In this document: positions 43,657 through 52,736 of the stretch, in pieces
Numbering within the stretch: position 1 is the stretch's first letter
Layout of the letters: each line of letters opens with the position of its first letter
From: Opitutaceae bacterium
GTDB taxonomy: Bacteria; Verrucomicrobiota; Verrucomicrobiia; Opitutales; Opitutaceae
NCBI GenBank assembly: GCA_041395105.1
Contig: JAWLBB010000005.1
Location: 62,001-126,000, forward strand
Direction: 5' to 3'
DNA length: 64,000 nucleotides
Notes under the pieces: generated by a model
What the model saw: the letters and a program-made list of their open reading frames with translations, nothing else
What the model was told of the DNA's origin: nothing
Database searches by the model: none
Program-made: the position numbers and the translations under genes

Positions 43657-45789
43657 TCAGAAGACCTTCCGGACCGAGAGGATGAACTGCCTCCCCATAC
43701 CCGGAATGGAATCCCCCGGGTTCAAGGTGCCACTCGACGGACCGAGCGCCCCGTCCGCCACGGGAGCCTGCAGGTATTCATGGTAACGTCGATCGAAGAG
43801 ATTCTCAATTGAGAGCTCGACCTGCCAACCCCGACCCGCCTCGACAACCGATCTCAGATTCCAGAGGTCGAAATCCTCCGTATCCCGGTAGAGGGGCATC
43901 GCTTCAGGATCCGGATTCGTCCGGGCGCCGACGATCCGGGTCTCCATTCTCAGAAGGACCCGAGGGAGCCTGTTCTGGCTCTTCCAGGTAAATCCCGCGC
44001 GGATATCCCAGGGAGGGATTTCCGGCAAACCGACTGAAGTCGCGCGATCCCGCCCGCGAACAAAGGCAAATGATCCGTCGAGCCCCATCCCCCAGCGCGC
44101 CAGCCAGCCCGGTGTCCATTCCGAGATCAACTCAAGCCCGGTCAGGGCCACATCCCGGTTTCTGAACCCGTAGACGAGGGGACCTGAAGCGATTGCCTCG
44201 CGCTGAATAAACCCGTCCACCCTGGCCAGGAACCCCCCGGCATCCAATCGCCAGCCGTCTCCTTCCATCCGCACCCCCAGATCCGCCTCCCATCGGGTCT
44301 CAGCGCCCAGGGAGGGATTGCCCACCTCCATCCCTCCACCCAGCGCATTGAGAAAGGCCCGGTAACGATCGCCCTCCCCCGGGGCCGCCCGCACCATGCC
44401 GATACCGGCGTGGCCTGTCAGTTCGGACGAACCGGCGGATACCGGCACCTCCAGGGTGATCGAGGCGGCCCCGGCCCAATCGTCCCGGGCCGTGATCTCG
44501 GCCTCAGGCCCGTTGAATCCTCCATAGTTCTCGCGGATGGTCGCCCCTCGGGCTCCCGGCAGTGCTTCCACCGGATCGTCTGCCGCAAGAGCATCGCTCC
44601 AAGCCCGGTCCAACCGCACTCCGCCCACCAATCGCCAGCCCTCCGGCTCATTCCACCGGACTTCGGCAAACGCCCCCAGATCGGTCGTCTCAAGTTCCGG
44701 CCAAATGCGATCGCGATACTCCGCCCCCGAAACCAGCGAGCGCACTCGGGTCGAGTCGCGCACCTGGCGGCTCAGGTCCAACCCCATCTCGAACTGTCCC
44801 GATCCGCCCATCGCCACGGTGCCCGAGAAGCGCCCCCCCAGGCTCTTCGCCTCGGACCGCGCCGTCACCAGCCGGATCGGAGAACCCGCCATAATCGGCC
44901 GATCCTCGCTCGTCAGGTACGGACGTGTGACGGCATAACCCAACCGCCCCGCCCAGGTGACCCCCGCCGCCTCCCAGGACGTTTCCAGGGTCAGCACAAA
45001 CATCGAAGTGTCCTTCATGTCGAGCGGCAACGAGGCGTTCCGGGTCAGGAATTGGTGACTGCCCATGACACTGAGAGCGGTGGAACCTCCGACCGGACCG
45101 TTCCAGACAACCGTTCCGGCCAGCCCGCTCATTCGGAAGTCCGCGTCCACCCAATCGTCACCGCCGGTCCGGTAATCCCCGAACCAGGCCCCACTGGCCG
45201 CTCCGGAAACCCGACACCCCTCCGCCACCCTGGCTTCTCCGGAGGCCGCCAGGTTACCCCCTTCCCAACCGGACCGGGCCGATGCCGCCAGACGTCCCGG
45301 GGTGCCGGATTCCCCCGACCCCGGACCTTCGAGATCAATCCGTCCGCTCGTGGTTACCGTGCCCCCGGTGACCGAGGGGAAAGCCCGAGTCACCGAAACG
45401 TCCGCCACCGACCCCGGGAAGAAAAAGCCGATCGGCGCAAGATGGGTTGGCGAACCTCCCGGAAGTCGGAGGCCGTTGAAGAAGGTGGCCACCCGCTCGC
45501 CCCCCAGACCGCGGACCACCGGTTCGAGGGTGGCGGCCCCCCGGCGGCTCATTTCCAACCCGGGCAGGATAATGAGGGCGCGCGGCATGGTGACCGCTTC
45601 CAGCCCGGATCCATCCTTGCCGGAGAGGGACGCGGACCCGAAGGACCACCCGTCCAGAGGCACCCCTTCGACCGCGTCGTCCACTTCGTATCCTGGCAAT
45701 GAATACACACCGTAGACCGTCTCCTCATCGACCGCCGCGGAGAAGGCGGGGGCCAGGATCAGCAAAAGGATCGGGATCCAGCGCTTCAT
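43657..45789 (-). CDS. TonB-dependent outer membrane receptor
   Basis: A 710-aa protein. Signal peptide MKRWIPILLLILAPAFSAA; a plug-like region (EAVTMPRALIILPGLEMSRRGA, VRGLGGERVATFFNGLRLPGG) and a long beta-barrel ending ...PGMGRQFILSVRKVF, a C-terminal Phe signature. Transports a siderophore, vitamin, glycan or metal complex with TonB energy. A clear TonB box is not obvious; the ETVYGV segment near the mature N-terminus is a candidate. The start overlaps the upstream EamA stop by 4 nt (ATGA), so the two are translationally coupled. Confidence 0.9.
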   Translation of the reverse strand: MKRWIPILLLILAPAFSAAVDEETVYGVYSLPGYEVDDAVEGVPLDGWSFGSASLSGKDGSGLEAVTMPRALIILPGLEMSRRGAATLEPVVRGLGGERVATFFNGLRLPGGSPTHLAPIGFFFPGSVADVSVTRAFPSVTGGTVTTSGRIDLEGPGSGESGTPGRLAASARSGWEGGNLAASGEARVAEGCRVSGAASGAWFGDYRTGGDDWVDADFRMSGLAGTVVWNGPVGGSTALSVMGSHQFLTRNASLPLDMKDTSMFVLTLETSWEAAGVTWAGRLGYAVTRPYLTSEDRPIMAGSPIRLVTARSEAKSLGGRFSGTVAMGGSGQFEMGLDLSRQVRDSTRVRSLVSGAEYRDRIWPELETTDLGAFAEVRWNEPEGWRLVGGVRLDRAWSDALAADDPVEALPGARGATIRENYGGFNGPEAEITARDDWAGAASITLEVPVSAGSSELTGHAGIGMVRAAPGEGDRYRAFLNALGGGMEVGNPSLGAETRWEADLGVRMEGDGWRLDAGGFLARVDGFIQREAIASGPLVYGFRNRDVALTGLELISEWTPGWLARWGMGLDGSFAFVRGRDRATSVGLPEIPPWDIRAGFTWKSQNRLPRVLLRMETRIVGARTNPDPEAMPLYRDTEDFDLWNLRSVVEAGRGWQVELSIENLFDRRYHEYLQAPVADGALGPSSGTLNPGDSIPGMGRQFILSVRKVF

Positions 45790-46712
45790 CGTCCGAGGAG
45801 GATGAGGCCGGCCGTGCCCAGGATGCTCAGGCCCGCCCCCAGGAAATAGTTCGCGCGCAGTCTCCGGACCTCGAGCCGGCGCGCCATCGGCACGGAGACC
45901 AGCGTGGCCGTCGCGACCACGGCTTGGACAATACCCGGGTTGCCGACTTCGCGAATGGCCCAGAGCAGACATCCGACGCCAAAGACCGGTCCCGCCAGTG
46001 CATTGGCCACCACCCAGGATCCCGCCCGAGCCGACCACGACCCCGGGGCGGCGCCGGTGGGCCCCTCGTCCGGAAGTCCGCGTCGTCCCACTCGAACGGC
46101 CCAGGCCAGGACGGCGGCAACCAACGCCACCGTCACTCCCCCAAGCAGCCGCTGATAAGCCGCGGACAACGGCTCCAAGGTGTCTCCCGCCGCCTCAATC
46201 CTGAGAAACGCACTCTTGCTCAGGGTCCAGCTGATTCCCTGGCCAACCGACGCCACGACGGCAAAAGCGGCTCCCGCGATCAGGGTGCGTCGGGGAAGGT
46301 CCGGCAATCGAAAGGGCGCCAGGCCGACCAGAACGCCCCCGATCGAAACCAACCCGAAGACCATCTGCAAGGGAGTGAGCGACGCCCCGAGATACCACCA
46401 GGAGAGACCGGCGGTCGAAACGGCCGCAGCGCATTCCACCACCAGCAGGCTGAGGGTCGAGCCGATTCGCGGAAATGCCTGGAACATGCAGAGCCCCCCC
46501 AACCCGAATCCAATCGCCCCGGCCAGAAAAAACCGTCCAAACTGGCCACCTCCCCACCCGTTGCCCCAGACATGCGCCCAGATCGCGAGAAGGACCACCG
46601 CGACCAGCAGGCGCCCGAGATTGGCCCGGACTCCTCCAAGCATTACCGCCGCCTGAGTCGCAAAGACCGCAGTCAGCGCAAAGAGTAACGTCGACAACAG
46701 AGTGGGTAGCAT
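45786..46712 (-). CDS. EamA-family (drug/metabolite) transporter
   Basis: A 308-aa inner-membrane protein with about ten helices and two EamA halves (FALTAVFATQAAVMLGG, GAIGFGLGGLCMFQAF, LLVVECAAAVSTAGLSWWYLG; then GAAFAVVASVGQGISWTLSK onwards). It transports metabolites across the cytoplasmic membrane; coupling to a TonB receptor suggests the two move the same compound across outer and inner membranes, though EamA proteins mostly export. A GC hairpin (TCGCCTGC/GCAGGCGA) lies between its start and the hydA stop. Confidence 0.87.
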   Translation of the reverse strand: MLPTLLSTLLFALTAVFATQAAVMLGGVRANLGRLLVAVVLLAIWAHVWGNGWGGGQFGRFFLAGAIGFGLGGLCMFQAFPRIGSTLSLLVVECAAAVSTAGLSWWYLGASLTPLQMVFGLVSIGGVLVGLAPFRLPDLPRRTLIAGAAFAVVASVGQGISWTLSKSAFLRIEAAGDTLEPLSAAYQRLLGGVTVALVAAVLAWAVRVGRRGLPDEGPTGAAPGSWSARAGSWVVANALAGPVFGVGCLLWAIREVGNPGIVQAVVATATLVSVPMARRLEVRRLRANYFLGAGLSILGTAGLILLGR

Positions 46713-46776
46713 GGCTTCGGGGTCGCCTGCGGCAGGCGATTATCGAACTACGGGTCCATGAGAATCAGGTCGCGGT

Positions 46777-48540
46777 CTACTTGAGGTAGACCTGCTTACG
46801 GTCATAGGTGGTATGCAGAAGGTGGTGGGCGCGCTCACTGAGCGGTTCGCCCAGAAACTCCGTGTAGATTCGCTTGATCTCGGGATTGTCATGCGAACAG
46901 CGCCTCTTCTGGTCGCGGTCGTCCTCATAGAGGCCCGCCATCCGCTGCCGTCGGATCTCATCACTCACCCCATAGGGTTGACCACCGCCTCCGATGCACC
47001 CGCCCGGGCAGGCCATCACTTCAATGAAGTGGTAGGGCAGTTCCTCTCCGGCAGCACGGGCCTCACGCACACGGTTGAGCACCTTGCCCACGTTGGCCAT
47101 GCCGTGAGCGACCGCGACACGGATCTTGTGACCGGCAATCTCCAGCTCGGCTTCCTTCACCCCTTTCAGACCCCGGACCGGTTGGATATTGATCGCTTCA
47201 TCCGGCATATTCTCACCGGTGATCATGTAGTAGCCGGTTCGCAGCGCCGCCTCCATCACGCCGCCGGTGGCCCCGAAAATGGTTCCGGCACCGCTGTAGC
47301 TGCCCAGAATCGAATCCGGCTCGCCGCCGGGCAGAGTCGTGAACTCGATCCCGGCCTGCTTGATCATCCGGGCGAGTTCGCGGGTGGTCAAGGCGACGTC
47401 GACATCCTTGTAGCCGGAGGCAAACATCTCGGAAGTCCGCTCCAGCTCGTACTTCTTGGCCGTGCACGGCATGATCGAGACTTGGTAATGCGCGGCGGGA
47501 TCAATCCCGATCTGCTCGCTGTAGTAGGTCTTGGCCATGACACCGAGCATCTGCTGCGGACTCTTCGCGGTGGAAAAATTGTCCACGAAGTCATGGTGGA
47601 ATTTCTCCATGTAGTCGGTCCAGGCCGGACAGCAGCTCGTGATCAGGGGCAGCGGTCCCCTGCCCTTGGCAAACCGCTGAACGAACTCACTGGCCTCTTC
47701 CATGATGGTAAGGTCGGCCGAGAAGTTGGTGTCAAAGACCGCCTTGAATCCCAGCCGCCGGAGCGCCGAGTAGATCTTCCTGGTCAGGTTGGTCCCGGGA
47801 GGATAGCCGAATTCCTCTCCCAGCGCCACCCGGACACTCGGGGCGATCTGCACGGTGCAGACCTTGCCGGGATCGCGGAGCGCCGCCCAGACCGTCGACG
47901 TCTCATCGTTCTCGACGATCGCACCGGTCGGACAGTGGGCCGCACATTGCCCGCACTTGATGCAGGGGGAATCCGCCAGCAGGATGTCGCCGGCCGGAGC
48001 CATCCGGGTGTTGATCCCGCGCTGCAGAAAGGACAAGGCCCAGACGTCCTGCACCTCCTGGCAGACCTGCACACAACGACCGCACTTGATGCACTTGGTA
48101 AAGTCGATGACGATCGATCCGTTCGACCTGTCGACCGGGGCCTCCCGGACGATTCGTTTGAATCCCTCTTCGCGGATGCCAAACTCACCCGCCAGGGTCT
48201 GCAACTCGCAATCTCCGTTGCGGCCGCAGGTCTGGCATTCGTTGGGGTGATTGGAAAGTATCAGCTCCAGGACCGTCCGGCGGATCTCGTGCAGCTCGCC
48301 GTCGTGGGTCGTGATGTCCATGCCCTCCTCAATCGGCGTGGTGCAGGCGCGGGGCATCTTCCTGCTCCCCGCGACCTTGACCACGCAGAGGCCGCAGGCT
48401 CCGATCGGGTGCAGGTCCTCATGCCGACAGAGAGTCGGCACCTTGGTCTGCACGCCGCGGGCCGCTTCGAAAATGGTCGTCCCGGCCGGCACGCTGACTG
48501 CGATTCCGTTGATCGTGGCCCGGATCATTCGTTGTATCAT
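46777..48540 (-). CDS. hydA: [FeFe] hydrogenase catalytic subunit HydA (group A3-like)
   Basis: A 587-aa cytoplasmic H-cluster enzyme. Ligands in order: N-terminal [2Fe-2S] Cys38, 49, 52, 66; His-coordinated [4Fe-4S] His98, Cys102, 105, 111; two [4Fe-4S] from Cys150/153/156/160 and Cys193/196/199/203; H-cluster Cys303 in TSCCPAW (301-307), Cys359 in MPCTAKKYE, and Cys511/515 in MACPGGCIGGGGQP. All catalytic residues are present. A C-terminal small-subunit domain follows, but not the extra C-terminal [2Fe-2S] domain of Thermotoga maritima HydA. A ribosome binding site AAAGGA precedes the start. It is last in the hydC-hydB-hydA operon. Maturases HydE/F/G are not in the window. Confidence 0.97.
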   Translation of the reverse strand: MIQRMIRATINGIAVSVPAGTTIFEAARGVQTKVPTLCRHEDLHPIGACGLCVVKVAGSRKMPRACTTPIEEGMDITTHDGELHEIRRTVLELILSNHPNECQTCGRNGDCELQTLAGEFGIREEGFKRIVREAPVDRSNGSIVIDFTKCIKCGRCVQVCQEVQDVWALSFLQRGINTRMAPAGDILLADSPCIKCGQCAAHCPTGAIVENDETSTVWAALRDPGKVCTVQIAPSVRVALGEEFGYPPGTNLTRKIYSALRRLGFKAVFDTNFSADLTIMEEASEFVQRFAKGRGPLPLITSCCPAWTDYMEKFHHDFVDNFSTAKSPQQMLGVMAKTYYSEQIGIDPAAHYQVSIMPCTAKKYELERTSEMFASGYKDVDVALTTRELARMIKQAGIEFTTLPGGEPDSILGSYSGAGTIFGATGGVMEAALRTGYYMITGENMPDEAINIQPVRGLKGVKEAELEIAGHKIRVAVAHGMANVGKVLNRVREARAAGEELPYHFIEVMACPGGCIGGGGQPYGVSDEIRRQRMAGLYEDDRDQKRRCSHDNPEIKRIYTEFLGEPLSERAHHLLHTTYDRKQVYLK

Positions 48541-48559
48541 GATTGTCCTTTCACAAACC

Positions 48560-50521
48560 TCATCCCGCCTTCCTGCCGACTTCCGCCAGTTTCTTCTTCA
48601 TCTCCCGTGCGTAGGCCGATCCTCCCTCGATGAAAGCGAGGTATTCATCTTCAAAATACCGCAGGGTCGAGAGGACCGGATTCGGTGCGGTCTGTCCCAA
48701 TCCGCAGAGCGAGGCGGTCTGCATGGCACGGCAGATCCGGCGAAGGGCATCCAGGTCTTCCAACTTGCCCCGTCCGCGAAAGATCGTCTCGAGCAGCTGA
48801 AGCATCTGGAACCCGCCGACCCGGCACGGCGCACATTTTCCGCAGGACTCGTCGACGCAGAATTTCAGGTAGAACCGCGCCACGTCCACCATGCTGTCGT
48901 ACTTGTCCATGACCAGCATGCCGCCCGAGCCCATGATCGAGCCCAGCTCACTCAGGCTCTCGTAGCTGACTTCGGTATCCAGAAGCTTCTCGGGTATGAC
49001 TCCGCCCGAAGGTCCGCCGGTCTGGACCGCCTTGATGTCCTCGTCATCGAGGAGCCCGCCACAGATGTCGTAGATGATGGTGCGGAGGGTGACCCCCATC
49101 GGGATCTCCACCAATTGGGAATGCTTTACCTTGCCGGTGACCGCGAAGACCTTCGTGCCTCGGGATTTCCCGGTGCCGTAGGCCGCATACCACGGCCCGC
49201 CGTGTTCGACAATCGCTCCGACTGCCGCGAGGGTTTCGACATTGTTGATCGCCGTCGGCATGCCCCAGAGACCCTGGACCGAAGGATAAGGCGGCCGCGG
49301 AACGGGACTCCCGCGCAACCCCTCGATCGAGGCGATCAGCGCCGTCTCCTCGCCGCAGACGAAGGCACCCGCTCCCAGACGTACATCGGCCTCAAAACTG
49401 AATCCCGAGCCGAGTATGTTCTCCCCCAAAAGCCCCGCCGATCTCGCCTCCTCGATCGCCCGCCGCACCCGCGCCACTGCGAGAGGGTATTCGGCCCGGA
49501 TGTAGAAGTAGCCCTTGGAGGCACCGACGCAGTAACCGGCCAGGATGAGGCCTTCAAGCACGCCGTGGGGATCGCCCTCCAACACGCTTCGATCCATGAA
49601 GGCGCCGGGATCTCCCTCGTCTCCATTGCAGATGACGAAGCGGCGTTCCGCCTCGACCTCTCGGGTCAGTTGCCATTTGCGCCACGTCGGGAAACCGGCA
49701 CCGCCCCGGCCCCTCAGGCCGCTCTCTTCCATGATCTTGATGACGTCCTCGGGCGACTTTCCACCCAGAACCGTTTCCAGGGCGGCATAGGCGCCGTGGG
49801 CCAGACTGTCATCCAGACTCTCCGGATCCAACTCGCCGCAACGACGCAGGACAATCCGGACCTGGGGATCGGGATCCCGCACCAGCAACTCGTCCACCAC
49901 CCTGCCGGCCAGCAGGCTTTCCGAGATGATTCGGCGGATGTCCGGCGAAAGCACATTGGCATAGGTCACCCCGGAGGGAAGAAGCTGGACGCAGAGCCCT
50001 CGATCATAGATTCCCATGTCGAGCGCCCGGTGAATCGGAACCCCGGAACTGAGGTTGGAAAGGTGCATTTCCTGCTCGAATGACGCCTGGAAGAACTTGG
50101 TCCGGTCTCCGTCTTCCATGCTGGTGTCCTTGATCAGAATCGCCGTCGTCGGCCCCCCGTCGAGCGTGAGGCCCCGCTGGCGGGTGGCGATAAGGTGATC
50201 GTCGATCAGGCAACCGCCCACCAGGTGGCCGGTGATGATCCTTCGGGCCACCGTCTCGTCGACCGCGCCATAGGTGATCTCCGGCCCGTCCCTGGAGGTC
50301 ACCACCACCACCGGGTCCGCAAAGACGATCCCTTTCGAGCCCGTCCGCTTGACCGGCAATTCGAGACCCGCCTTGGCCACTTCCTCCTTCAAGATCGAAA
50401 AAACCTCGCCCGCGCCCGCAGCGATCCCTCCGGTGTCCAGGCCCACCCTGATCTCATCGGGAGCCGGCTTTTTCCGGGAACGATAGTCAGCCAATGCCTT
50501 GCCGTTCTCAAAACGATTCAT
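48560..50521 (-). CDS. hydB: HydB/NuoF-like NADH-binding subunit of [FeFe] hydrogenase
   Basis: A 653-aa flavoprotein. It has the NAD/FMN motifs GLRGRGGAGFPT, CNGDEGDPGAFMDRS and GAGAFVCGEETALIASIEG, and the [4Fe-4S] ligands of ESCGKCAPCR and SLCGLGQ. Two regions differ from T. maritima HydB. The N-terminal thioredoxin-like segment has no ligand cysteines (Gly27, Gly32, Ser62, Val66 align with the four Cys). The C-terminal ferredoxin domain with two [4Fe-4S] clusters is absent, the chain ending soon after FIEGG. It couples NAD(H) to hydrogenase electrons. It overlaps hydC by 4 nt and lies 19 nt upstream of hydA. Confidence 0.95.
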   Translation of the reverse strand: MNRFENGKALADYRSRKKPAPDEIRVGLDTGGIAAGAGEVFSILKEEVAKAGLELPVKRTGSKGIVFADPVVVVTSRDGPEITYGAVDETVARRIITGHLVGGCLIDDHLIATRQRGLTLDGGPTTAILIKDTSMEDGDRTKFFQASFEQEMHLSNLSSGVPIHRALDMGIYDRGLCVQLLPSGVTYANVLSPDIRRIISESLLAGRVVDELLVRDPDPQVRIVLRRCGELDPESLDDSLAHGAYAALETVLGGKSPEDVIKIMEESGLRGRGGAGFPTWRKWQLTREVEAERRFVICNGDEGDPGAFMDRSVLEGDPHGVLEGLILAGYCVGASKGYFYIRAEYPLAVARVRRAIEEARSAGLLGENILGSGFSFEADVRLGAGAFVCGEETALIASIEGLRGSPVPRPPYPSVQGLWGMPTAINNVETLAAVGAIVEHGGPWYAAYGTGKSRGTKVFAVTGKVKHSQLVEIPMGVTLRTIIYDICGGLLDDEDIKAVQTGGPSGGVIPEKLLDTEVSYESLSELGSIMGSGGMLVMDKYDSMVDVARFYLKFCVDESCGKCAPCRVGGFQMLQLLETIFRGRGKLEDLDALRRICRAMQTASLCGLGQTAPNPVLSTLRYFEDEYLAFIEGGSAYAREMKKKLAEVGRKAG

Positions 50522-51030
50522 GGGTTCTCCTCCTTCTTCCGCGCCGCCTCCACAATCGCGGCCACATCCGCACTGCGGACACGACCATGGGTCTTGCCGT
50601 CAACCGTCATGGCCGGCGACATGCCGCAGCAACCGATGCAACGGACGGTTTCCAGATGAAATTCGCGATTCTCCGTCGTCTCGCCTTCCCGGATACCCAG
50701 ACAGGTTTCCATCTCCGCCAGCACATTGGCCGACCCTTTCAGGTAACAGGCCGTGCCGATGCAGACGGCCACATTGTGCTTCCCCGGCGGGACCAGCTTG
50801 AAATAGTGATAGAAGGTGATGACCTCGTAGATCCGGGCGAGATTGACGCCCAGTTCCCGGGCCAGTGCCATCGAGATCTCCCGTGGAACATACCCGTGCT
50901 CGTCCTGGATCGCGTGGAGGATCATGATGAGGTTTCCCTCCTGGTCCCTCCACTTGTCGACATACCTCGACACCTCCACTTTGGCGGCCTCGGGATCGGT
51001 TATCGGATAATGCAACGATGCCGTTGTCAT
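50518..51030 (-). CDS. hydC: HydC/NuoE-like [2Fe-2S] subunit of [FeFe] hydrogenase
   Basis: A 170-aa thioredoxin-like ferredoxin. [2Fe-2S] ligands are Cys90 and Cys95 (VCIGTACYLKG) and Cys131 and Cys135 (CIGCCGMSPAM), the NuoE spacing. The N-terminal helical half (AIQDEHGYVPREI, IYEVITFYHYFKL) is conserved with NuoE and HndA. It is first in the hydCBA operon and probably binds HydB. Promoter elements in the 198-bp region shared with the divergent sulfatase gene could not be identified. Confidence 0.96.
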   Translation of the reverse strand: MTTASLHYPITDPEAAKVEVSRYVDKWRDQEGNLIMILHAIQDEHGYVPREISMALARELGVNLARIYEVITFYHYFKLVPPGKHNVAVCIGTACYLKGSANVLAEMETCLGIREGETTENREFHLETVRCIGCCGMSPAMTVDGKTHGRVRSADVAAIVEAARKKEENP

Positions 51031-51228
51031 AGAATGCGCTTCTCCTCGAATATGAACCGGGTCCGGCGTGAGGGCTGCTGAAGCCCAGTCTGCTCAATAC
51101 TCAAAACTAATACTGTGTCGACATGAATAAAGCATAACTTATCAGAATCCGCTGTAATATCCGGACTGAATCCGTTCGATCTTTCGAGTATCCTCATCAA
51201 GAGTCCGACGACCGCTTCATTGATCGCC

Positions 51229-52728
51229 ATGTCCGCCCGCCCCAATATCCTTCTCATCTTCACCGACCAGCAGCGCTTCGACACGATCGGAGCACTCGGC
51301 AACCCCTTTATCCGGACACCCAACCTGGACCGGCTTGTTCATGAAGGCACCGCATTTACTTCCGCCTACACCCCGTCCCCGGAATGCGTTCCCGCGCGGT
51401 GTTGCCTGACCTTCGGTCAATACCCTTCGAGCACCGGTTGCTTCTCCAACCGTGACCCATTCCCGTTCGCCGAGAAGCAGACCCTCTTCGATGCACTGAC
51501 CGAGTCCGGCTACCGGACCCACGGCATCGGCAAGTGCCACTTCAGTCCCGGTGAAGTGACCTACGAGCCCCACGGGTTTCAGTCGCGGGAAACCCAGGAG
51601 GAACTGTCCGGTATGACGGAAAAGGACGATTACCTGCAGTACCTCTGGGCAAACGGATTCAGGCACGTGACCGATCCCAACGGCATCCGGGGTGACATGT
51701 ATTACATGCCCCAGCCGGCCCAGATGCCGGCCATCCACCACCCCACCCAATGGGTGGGCGACCGGGCGGTGTCCTTCATTCAGGACCGGCGGGGCGATGA
51801 CCAGCCCTGGTTCCTCTATTCCGGCATCATCCACCCGCACCCGCCCTTCTGCCCGCCGAATCCCTGGCACAAACTCTACCGGGACCTTGATGTTCCGCCA
51901 CCTCACCTGCCCCCCGGCTACGAGTCCCTGCAGATCCACATCAACCGGATCCAGAACCGCTACAAGCGCTTCGACCGCGGCAGCGATCTCTGGCGCATCC
52001 GGATGATGCGCGCCTATTACTTCGCCTGTATCAGCTTCATCGATTATCAGGTTGGCCGGATGCTGGAGGCCCTCGAAACCACCGGCCAGCTGGAGAATAC
52101 CCTCATCGCCTTCTCCTCCGATCACGGCGAGCTTCTCGGCGACTTCGGTTCCGTGGGCAAACGCAGCTACCACGACGCCGCCTCCCGGGTGCCGATGATC
52201 CTCCGCCATCCCGGCTGCCTCCCGGCCGGGGCAACCTGCGACACTCCCGTCAGTCTGATCGACCTGACCCGCACTTTCAGCGATCTTGCCCAAGCCCCGC
52301 TCAAGACCCATCAGCTTGAAGGCGAAAACCTGGTGGATCTGGCGGCCGCTCCCCCAGCCGACCGGACAATCTTCACCCACCTGAACAACAGGAATGACGG
52401 CATCTACGCCGCAATCAACCGGCGGTGGAAATTCGCCTACAGCGCCCCCGATCAGGCCGAGTTCCTGCTCGACCGCCGGCGGGATCCGTTGGAAACAAAG
52501 AACCTCACCGGCATCTCTCTTCCACCGGACTGGCCGTCCACCCGCGTCGCCGACTCCCTGCGCGACACCTTGCAGACGCACCTGCGCCAGGGGGGGCAAT
52601 CCGATGCCGTCGATGCGAGAGGTTGGGTTCCCTATCCCCGGAAATCCCTTCCCGCAAATCCCGACAGCGGTCTCATCTACCAGGACCATCCCTGGGCCGA
52701 TCAGAGCATACCGGGATACACCGACTAA
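51229..52728 (+). CDS. sulfatase (S1 family, CVPAR type)
   Basis: A 499-aa sulfatase with no signal peptide. The ATG at 51229 (MSARPNILLIFTDQQRFDTIG) gives the family N-terminus with the metal-binding Asp of FTDQQ. The activation motif is CVPAR in SPECVPARCCL; Cys53 is predicted to become formylglycine. A second metal site is FSSDHGELLGDFG. Specificity cannot be told, although relatives include choline-sulfatase-like and glycan sulfatases. It is divergent from hydC and converges with the GH5-like gene (8 nt between stops). Confidence 0.92.
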   Translation: MSARPNILLIFTDQQRFDTIGALGNPFIRTPNLDRLVHEGTAFTSAYTPSPECVPARCCLTFGQYPSSTGCFSNRDPFPFAEKQTLFDALTESGYRTHGIGKCHFSPGEVTYEPHGFQSRETQEELSGMTEKDDYLQYLWANGFRHVTDPNGIRGDMYYMPQPAQMPAIHHPTQWVGDRAVSFIQDRRGDDQPWFLYSGIIHPHPPFCPPNPWHKLYRDLDVPPPHLPPGYESLQIHINRIQNRYKRFDRGSDLWRIRMMRAYYFACISFIDYQVGRMLEALETTGQLENTLIAFSSDHGELLGDFGSVGKRSYHDAASRVPMILRHPGCLPAGATCDTPVSLIDLTRTFSDLAQAPLKTHQLEGENLVDLAAAPPADRTIFTHLNNRNDGIYAAINRRWKFAYSAPDQAEFLLDRRRDPLETKNLTGISLPPDWPSTRVADSLRDTLQTHLRQGGQSDAVDARGWVPYPRKSLPANPDSGLIYQDHPWADQSIPGYTD

Positions 52729-52736
52729 GGCGGAGC

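Noticed and set aside
46813..50083. Two ~600-codon plus-strand frames over the hydrogenase operon
   Set aside because: Antisense to hydA and hydB with their many conserved cysteines; no independent evidence.
46777..51030. Complex I (nuoEFG) operon
   Set aside because: The large subunit has all H-cluster motifs (TSCCPAW, MPCTAKKYE, MACPGGC), so it is an [FeFe] hydrogenase.
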